From contig NZ_AUIK01000021.1 of assembly GCF_000423665.1 (NCBI RefSeq), positions 1-64,000 on the forward strand: a DNA stretch of 64,000 nt. The letters run 5' to 3'. The notes beneath the pieces were generated by a model. The model saw only the letters and a list, made by a program, of their open reading frames with translations, did not search any database and had not been told where the DNA came from. A program made the position numbers and the translations under genes. Source of the DNA: Solirubrobacter soli DSM 22325 (GTDB lineage Bacteria > Actinomycetota > Thermoleophilia > Solirubrobacterales > Solirubrobacteraceae). Of this stretch, positions 59,661 to 64,000 are shown in pieces. The number at the start of each line of letters is the position of its first letter. Positions within the stretch are counted from its first letter, which is position 1.

Positions 59661-60758
59661 GTGGCCGAACGCCTGGTCATCGAGGAGCTCGACCTCCAAG
59701 AGGAGTTCTTCGCGCGCGGCTGGACCGACGGGCTGCCGATCGTCGCCCCCACGCCAGATCGCGTGCAGGCGATGCTCGATCTCGTGCTCGCCGACGACCC
59801 CGACACGCTGATCGGCTTCCTGCCCGCCCGTGGCCGCGGCGTGACGCTCGAGAAGGCCGCGATCAACGCCGTGATGGCCGGGTGCAAGGCCGAGTGCTTC
59901 CCGGTCGTGGTCGCCGCGCTGGAGGCGATGTTCGACGACGCCTTCAACCTCCACACCGTGCTCACGAGCACCGGCGGCGCGGCGCTGTGCGCGATCGTCA
60001 GCGGGCCGATCGCGGAGGAGATCGGCATGAACGCGCGCCACAACGTCCTCGGCCAGGGCAACCGCGCGAACGCCACGATCGGGCGGGCGCTGCGGCTGGT
60101 GGCGATGAACGTGCTCGACTCCAAGCCCGGCGAGTCCGACGCCTCGTCGTTCGGACATCCCGGCAAGTTCACGCTCTGCTTCGCCGAGGACCCGCCGCCG
60201 GAGCCGTGGGAACCGCTCCGTATGGAACTCGGCTATTTCCGCGAGGACACGACGGTCACCGTGGTGCCCGTCGAAGGCCCGCACCAGCTCGCCCAGCAGC
60301 TGACCGACTCGGCCGGCGACGTGCTGCGCTCCTTCGCGACCTCGATCCGCCACCCCGCGTGGTTCTCCACCGGCAAGGGCGGCCACGGCGCGCTCGTGCT
60401 CGGCCCGGAGCACGCGGGATTCTGCGTCCGCGAAGGGTGGTCACGGGCGCGCGTGCGCGAGTACGTCTTCGAGCACGCGCGGATCGAGGCCGACGCGCTG
60501 ACCGCCGCCGGCGTGCACCTCGAGACCGGTGCCCAGCACGACATGACCGTCGCCGCCGACGGCAAGATCGACACCCTGCGCTCCCCCGACGACGTGCTGC
60601 TCGTCACCGCCGGGGGCGAGGGCGCGGGCTGGTCGGCCTGGCTGCCCGCGTGGGCGCCGACGATCCACGCCTACCGCGCCACGCGCCGCGTCCGTCCCGC
60701 CGGCGAACCACTCCCCGAATGCGGACCGGACGGCTGCATCGTCCCCTGGATGCGATGA
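59661..60758 (+). CDS. Conserved partner protein of the UGSC selenoprotein
   Basis: A 365-residue cytosolic protein that I cannot assign to a characterised family. It opens with 'F-F-A-R-G-W-T-D-G-L-P-I-V-A-P-T', then 'A-I-N-A-V-M-A-G-C-K-A-E-C-F-P-V-V' with Cys75 and Cys79, a Gly-rich stretch 'T-S-T-G-G-A-A-L', and a C-terminal pair Cys354 and Cys359 (P-E-C-G-P-D-G-C-I-V-P). These cysteines could exchange electrons with the selenoprotein. The GTG start at 59661 fits. Its TGA overlaps the selenoprotein ATG (ATGA), so the two are made in step, probably as a complex. Confidence 0.8.
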   Translation: MAERLVIEELDLQEEFFARGWTDGLPIVAPTPDRVQAMLDLVLADDPDTLIGFLPARGRGVTLEKAAINAVMAGCKAECFPVVVAALEAMFDDAFNLHTVLTSTGGAALCAIVSGPIAEEIGMNARHNVLGQGNRANATIGRALRLVAMNVLDSKPGESDASSFGHPGKFTLCFAEDPPPEPWEPLRMELGYFREDTTVTVVPVEGPHQLAQQLTDSAGDVLRSFATSIRHPAWFSTGKGGHGALVLGPEHAGFCVREGWSRARVREYVFEHARIEADALTAAGVHLETGAQHDMTVAADGKIDTLRSPDDVLLVTAGGEGAGWSAWLPAWAPTIHAYRATRRVRPAGEPLPECGPDGCIVPWMR

Positions 60759-61285
60759 AGATCGAAGTCCTCCGCCCCGATCTCCCCGCGCCCGCGGTGG
60801 CGACGGTGTCGCTCGCGCCGCGTGTGCCGCTGCCGGAGCGTCCGGTGATCGGCGTGATCTCCAACGGCAAGCCGCTGGCGAAGGAGCTGCTGGACGCGCT
60901 CGTGGCCGAGCTGGCGGAGCGGCTGGGTCGGACCGTCGACGTCGAGGAGCTCAAGAAGCCGAGCGCGGCGTACGTGATCAGCGCCGAGGAGGCCGATGTC
61001 ATGGCGGTGCGTGCGCACGTCGTGATCTCCGGCCTCGGTGACTGAGGCGCCTGCTCGTCGTGCAGTTTGCATGACGCGGTGATGATCGAGGAGCGCGGGA
61101 CCCCGGCGACGGTGCTGATCACCGAGCCGTTCCAGACGGTGATCGCGTCGATGGCGGCGAAGCTCGGCGCCCCGGGCTACCACTCCCTGACGGTCCCCCA
61201 CCCGATCTGGGGCAAGGACGAGGAGGAGCTGCGCGCGCTCGCGCGGTCCGTCGTCGACCGGGCGCTGGCACAGCTCGTTAAATGA
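60755..61285 (+). CDS. UGSC-type selenoprotein, in-frame TGA read as selenocysteine
   Basis: Read through the TGA at 61043-61045, the frame gives one 176-residue protein. Selenocysteine is residue 97 in 'G-L-G-D-U-G-A-C-S-S-C', which matches the U-G-S-C motif of the UGSC (seleno)protein family with Ala for Ser. The N-terminal 96 residues ('V-I-G-V-I-S-N-G-K-P') and the part after U ('S-L-H-D-A-V-M-I-E-E-R-G-T-P', 'I-T-E-P-F', 'V-P-H-P-I') are both needed for the family fold. The second half has no ribosome site of its own. A SECIS-like hairpin follows the TGA. The true stop is TGA at 61283-61285, followed by a terminator. A redox role is likely; the reaction is unknown. Confidence 0.88.
61056..61076 (+). 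promoter_or_regulatory. Candidate bacterial SECIS hairpin
   Basis: CGTCGTGCA (61056-61064) pairs with TGCATGACG (61068-61076), nine pairs including one G-U, closing a GUU loop. The loop begins 19 bases after the in-frame TGA. Bacterial SECIS models ask for a stem-loop just after the UGA, a loop 16-37 bases away and a G among the first loop bases; all are met. SelB would bind here. Confidence 0.8.
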
Positions 61286-61317
61286 CGAAGGCCCCGCCGG
61301 GGAGAGCGGGGCCTTCG
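61286..61317. terminator. Hairpin terminator after the selenoprotein
   Basis: CGAAGGCCCCGC (61286-61297) pairs perfectly with GCGGGGCCTTCG (61306-61317), a 12-bp stem with an 8-base loop, starting at the base after the stop codon. Confidence 0.85.
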
Positions 61318-61347
61318 GAATTCAAGCCGGGTCGTTGGCGAGCGCGG

Positions 61348-61464
61348 TCACCACTGCGTGGTCAGGGCGGTGGTGGGGAGAGACGGCAACTCGCGGACGA
61401 CGGGGAGGAGATACGCGTGGGGAGCGGAGGAGGAGATCCTTGGCGTAGTGGCTTGAACGGTCAT
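61348..61464 (-). CDS. Possible 38-residue peptide
   Basis: This short frame starts at ATG 61464 and ends 31 bases before the selenoprotein terminator, which could serve it from the other side. It encodes a Ser/Thr/Pro/Leu-rich peptide ('H-A-Y-L-L-P-V-V-R-E-L') ending in Trp. Third positions are mostly G/C, but there is only a weak GAAGAC upstream and no known relative. A GTTCCG/CGGAAC hairpin lies in its possible leader. It may be chance. The rest of 61318-61600 shows nothing firm. Confidence 0.25.
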   Translation of the reverse strand: MTVQATTPRISSSAPHAYLLPVVRELPSLPTTALTTQW

Positions 61465-61600
61465 TGTCTTCGGGTCTCTGGGGGTTCCGTGCGACAAGCG
61501 GAACTCTCTCACTCCGGACCCCCTCGGCATGTGTGGGAGGCTGGCGTCTGCGGCCTACGGGCACCGCCCGCCCGTAGTGCGGCCAGCCGTACCCCGCGTC

Positions 61601-61770
61601 GCCGCGCGGCGCGGGGCGTCGCCGCGCGGGGCGGGGCGGCGCGGCGCGGGGCGGGGCGGCGCGGGGCGGCGCGGCGCGGGGCGGCGCGGGGCGGGGCGGC
61701 GCGGGGCGGCGCGGCGGGGTGCGGGGCGGCGCGGCGCGGCGGGGCGCGGGGCGGCGCGGCGCGGCGCGAC
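61601..61770. repeat. Low-complexity GGCGC/GCGGG tract
   Basis: About 170 bp consist almost only of G and C in irregular 5-base units (GGCGC, GGGGC, GCGGG). The plus strand is strongly G-rich with many GGGG runs, so quadruplex or slipped structures are possible. It is not a credible coding region although several frames are open. It ends at the terminator of the last gene. Confidence 0.8.
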
Positions 61771-61773
61771 AAG

Positions 61774-61803
61774 GCGCCCGCGCGGCCGGAGCCGCGCGGG
61801 CGC
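61774..61803 (-). terminator. Hairpin terminator of the last gene
   Basis: GCGCCCGCGCGGC (61774-61786) pairs perfectly with its complement at 61791-61803, a 13-bp stem with a CGGA loop, 7 bases after the minus-strand stop at 61811. Confidence 0.8.
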
Positions 61804-61810
61804 GGGGCGG

Positions 61811-64000
61811 TCAGTGGACGCGCAGCGTGACCGGGGCGCCGAGGCGGCCGTCGGGCGAGAGCGAGCGGACCGTGATCGTGCCGCGGGTGGCGTTGGCGAA
61901 CTTCGCGCGGGCGCCGCGGACGGTCAGGCGGCGGCCGTCGGCGAGCACGGCGCGGACCTCGGCCGTCTTCGCGCCCTTCCAGGTGACCACGAGCGAGGAG
62001 CCGGAGCGCTTGGCGCGCAGGGAGCGGACCTTCGCCGGCTTCTTCAGACCCGGGGCGCGGTAGTGGGCGACGACGACGCGGTCGCGCAGCGCGCCGTCCT
62101 GCTCGACGAGGGCGACGATGTCACGGCGCTCGGCGCGGCCGGCGGCCGGGGTGAACTTCAGCGTGCCGTGCGTGCCGCGGGCGACGCCGATCTCACCGGC
62201 GGCGGACGGGCCGCGCTCGATGAAGCGCACGACCTGGCCGGGACGGGTCTTCACCTTGTAGGTGAGCTTGTTGCCGCGCACGCTCGCTTTCACCGACGGC
62301 TTCTCCAGGCCCTGGGCCGAAGCGACCTTCGCGATCGGCACGGAGCCCGGGAGCGTCTCGACGCGCCACGTGCCGGCCTCCGGCTTGCCCAGCGCGACCT
62401 GGGTCAGGTTCTCGTTCGGGACCTGCATGAGGAAGGAGCCCTTGGCGCCGACCGGCTTGACGTCGGCGGGCGTCTCGATGCGCTTGCCGCTCGGGGAGAT
62501 GAACGCGACCTTCGGCACGCCGCCGCGGCCGGTGACGGCGATCACGGCGCCCGGCAGACCGCCGGGGATGCGCACGCTCTGGCCGGTGGCGGCCGAGGCC
62601 GACGCGGTCAGGTTCTCGCGGTACGGGCCGAGGTCGCAGCCGGACCAGTAGAGCTTGGCCGACTTGCCCCAGGCGGCGCCGAAGCCGGGATGCCAGTCGC
62701 CGACCCAGGTGTCGATCGTCAGGCAGACGGCGACGCCCTTGCTCGAGAGCAGGCCCTCGGCGCCGAGGCAGTAGTCGATGAAGTCCAGGCACGCCTTCAT
62801 GTAGGCCTCGCCGTTGAACTTCTTGCCGAGGAACTCGAGCGAGGAGTAGCCGCGCAGCGCCGCGACGCCGTCCCAGCCCCAGTTGAACTTCGAGCGCATG
62901 CCGACGTAGCCGTTGCCGTGGACCTCGAGCTCGGCGTCGGACATCGTCCAGCCGACGAGCTTGACCTTGCCGTAGGCGCGCATGACGCTCGGGCGGTCGT
63001 TGAACATCGTCATGCCGAGGCCGCCCTCGACCGAGAGCGCGGGCTTGCCGACCAGGGTCGGGCCGGCGGTGAGCGCGATGTCACCGCACAGCGCGGAGAT
63101 CGGCTTGCCGTGGTCGACGACGATCGGCGGGACGTTGAACGTCTGGCCCGTGACGTCCTTGAGCAGCTTGTTGACGTTGACGGTCTCCTTGCCGATCTTC
63201 GGCACGCACTTGGAGACCGTCGGGTTGAGCTCCAGGGCGAAGGAGAGGCGCTGAAGCGCGATCGGGCCGTAGTGCGGGCCGTTGGCACCGAAGGTGGTGT
63301 TGGCGTACAGCGAGGCGAACGAGCCGTTCTTGATGCCGAGGCCGCCGCTGACATCGAGCGGCACCGGCTGCGGGAGCCGCACGCGGGCGTCGACGTTCCA
63401 GCTCGAGTTGCCGTCGTATCGGACGTTGAGCTCGCTGAGGCTGAGGCCGGGGAGCCAGCCGTGGGCGATCTTGAAGTTGAAGCCGTTGTCGGCGCCGGAG
63501 CCGATGTTGATCTTGACCGGCGTGGTGGGCGTCCCGCCGCCGAGCTTCTCCGGCAGCGCGAAGTAGAACGCGAACTGCGACTTGCCGCCGGTCAGCAGCT
63601 GCGGCGCGATCGGCATGCCGGTGATCTTCATGCCGCCCAGCGAGGGCGCCGACGACTTGAAGCCGACCAGCTTGTCGCCCGTGACCGTCCAGTCGAGCTT
63701 GCCGGTCGACGTCGTCAGCGACGTCCCCTTGATGGTGACCTTGACCTTCGCGCTGTCGGCGGTGATCTTCGTGGCGCCGCGGGTGTCGATGGCGATGATC
63801 GCCCCGTTCTGCGGGCCGACGAAGATGCCGTTGAGCGCCATCGGCCACTTCGTCGTGTACGTCGAGCCCTTCTGCTCGAAGCACATCGAGGTCGCGACGA
63901 GCTTGCCGACGGTGACGCTGGTCTTGCACGGCGCCGGGGTGGGCGTCGCCACCGCGGTCGGCACCGGCACGACGACGGTCGGCTCAGGCGACGGCGTGGC
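61811..64000 (-). CDS. Large exported-type protein, N-terminus outside the window
   Basis: The frame is open at base 64000, so 729 C-terminal residues are visible and the start and any signal peptide are missing. The visible N-terminus is a Pro/Thr/Val-rich linker ('V-A-T-P-T-P-A-P') typical of a surface-protein stalk. A large beta-rich body follows with several Cys ('A-C-L-D-F-I-D-Y-C-L-G', 'W-S-G-C-D') and Asn/Gly-rich strands. The last ~75 residues look like a fibronectin-III-type module ('S-G-S-S-L-V-V-T-W-K-G-A', 'S-P-D-G-R-L-G-A-P'). No catalytic motif is recognised. It is probably secreted; function is unknown. Confidence 0.75.
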   Translation of the reverse strand, partial: ATPSPEPTVVVPVPTAVATPTPAPCKTSVTVGKLVATSMCFEQKGSTYTTKWPMALNGIFVGPQNGAIIAIDTRGATKITADSAKVKVTIKGTSLTTSTGKLDWTVTGDKLVGFKSSAPSLGGMKITGMPIAPQLLTGGKSQFAFYFALPEKLGGGTPTTPVKINIGSGADNGFNFKIAHGWLPGLSLSELNVRYDGNSSWNVDARVRLPQPVPLDVSGGLGIKNGSFASLYANTTFGANGPHYGPIALQRLSFALELNPTVSKCVPKIGKETVNVNKLLKDVTGQTFNVPPIVVDHGKPISALCGDIALTAGPTLVGKPALSVEGGLGMTMFNDRPSVMRAYGKVKLVGWTMSDAELEVHGNGYVGMRSKFNWGWDGVAALRGYSSLEFLGKKFNGEAYMKACLDFIDYCLGAEGLLSSKGVAVCLTIDTWVGDWHPGFGAAWGKSAKLYWSGCDLGPYRENLTASASAATGQSVRIPGGLPGAVIAVTGRGGVPKVAFISPSGKRIETPADVKPVGAKGSFLMQVPNENLTQVALGKPEAGTWRVETLPGSVPIAKVASAQGLEKPSVKASVRGNKLTYKVKTRPGQVVRFIERGPSAAGEIGVARGTHGTLKFTPAAGRAERRDIVALVEQDGALRDRVVVAHYRAPGLKKPAKVRSLRAKRSGSSLVVTWKGAKTAEVRAVLADGRRLTVRGARAKFANATRGTITVRSLSPDGRLGAPVTLRVH

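Noticed and set aside
61283..61285. A second TGA followed by a hairpin, as another selenocysteine site
   Set aside because: The hairpin is a 12-bp terminator, no family sequence continues after it, and the protein length is complete here.
61601..61830. Coding frames across the G/C tract
   Set aside because: Arg/Gly/Ala-only translations in all frames come from simple sequence.

Overview
The window is very GC-rich chromosomal DNA with dense, often overlapping genes, strong G/C third positions, many GTG starts and frequent GTGA/ATGA stop-start overlaps. An F420-type (luciferase-like) oxidoreductase, a SARP-type regulator, an ECF42-type sigma factor and a DUF2203 protein all fit an actinobacterium. 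The style suggests the Solirubrobacterales/Thermoleophilia, but that is inference; no rRNA, tRNA, insertion sequence, CRISPR array or origin was seen. Both edges cut a secreted-protein gene (1-1221 and 61811-64000, both on the minus strand).

Layout. 1-8.8 kb: a secreted stalk protein, a CBS-domain protein behind two CRP-like sites, a Baeyer-Villiger-type monooxygenase, then two regulator/reductase pairs (AraC with an SDR, TetR with an aldo/keto reductase), each pair sharing a promoter with palindromes, and a Crp/Fnr-type regulator operon. 8.8-16 kb: secreted proteins (LVIVD repeat, Asp-box lipoprotein, PhoD-type alkaline phosphatase and its coupled partner) and a solitary PD-(D/E)XK-like nuclease gene. 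16-30 kb: regulators, namely a large ATPase-SARP protein, the coupled YCII/ECF42 sigma/DUF4253 operon, an OmpR-type two-component system, a pentapeptide-repeat protein coupled to a 14-helix efflux pump with an extra C-terminal domain, and two STAND ATPase genes. 30-40 kb: a coupled pair of secreted beta-rich (possibly aerolysin-like) proteins, IlvD and an ABC-F ATPase, a DEAD-box helicase and an internally duplicated exported protein. 40-45.5 kb: a broken SDR, two cupins, an efflux pump with its TetR, and a hybrid histidine kinase. 45.5-53.3 kb: a probable catabolic island (LarA-type racemase, MBL hydrolase, orphan ABC binding protein, HisD-like dehydrogenase, LysR, amidase, hydroxypyruvate isomerase). 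53.3-59.6 kb: azoreductase/MarR/alcohol dehydrogenase, an MBL protein with an FMN-binding protein divergent from a MocR regulator, and an F420-type oxidoreductase with a SnoaL-like protein.

The most notable object is at 59.6-61.3 kb. A 365-residue conserved protein overlaps by ATGA a gene whose reading frame is interrupted by a single in-frame TGA at 61043-61045. The frame continues as U-G-A-C and the protein matches the UGSC-type selenoprotein family. A 9-bp hairpin with a GUU loop starts 10 bases after the TGA, as expected of a bacterial SECIS element. A simple gene caller would split this selenoprotein into two short genes. It lies divergent from the luciferase-like/SnoaL operon with a perfect TetR-type palindrome between them, which suggests one co-regulated redox pathway. 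No Sec machinery (selA, selB, selD, selC) is in the window.

Regulation that can be read directly: paired GTTCAG-N5-GTTCAG repeats (PHO-box geometry) sit in front of both phoD and the two-component system, and perfect or near-perfect palindromes lie in most divergent promoter gaps. Long GC hairpins separate many convergent or adjacent transcription units.
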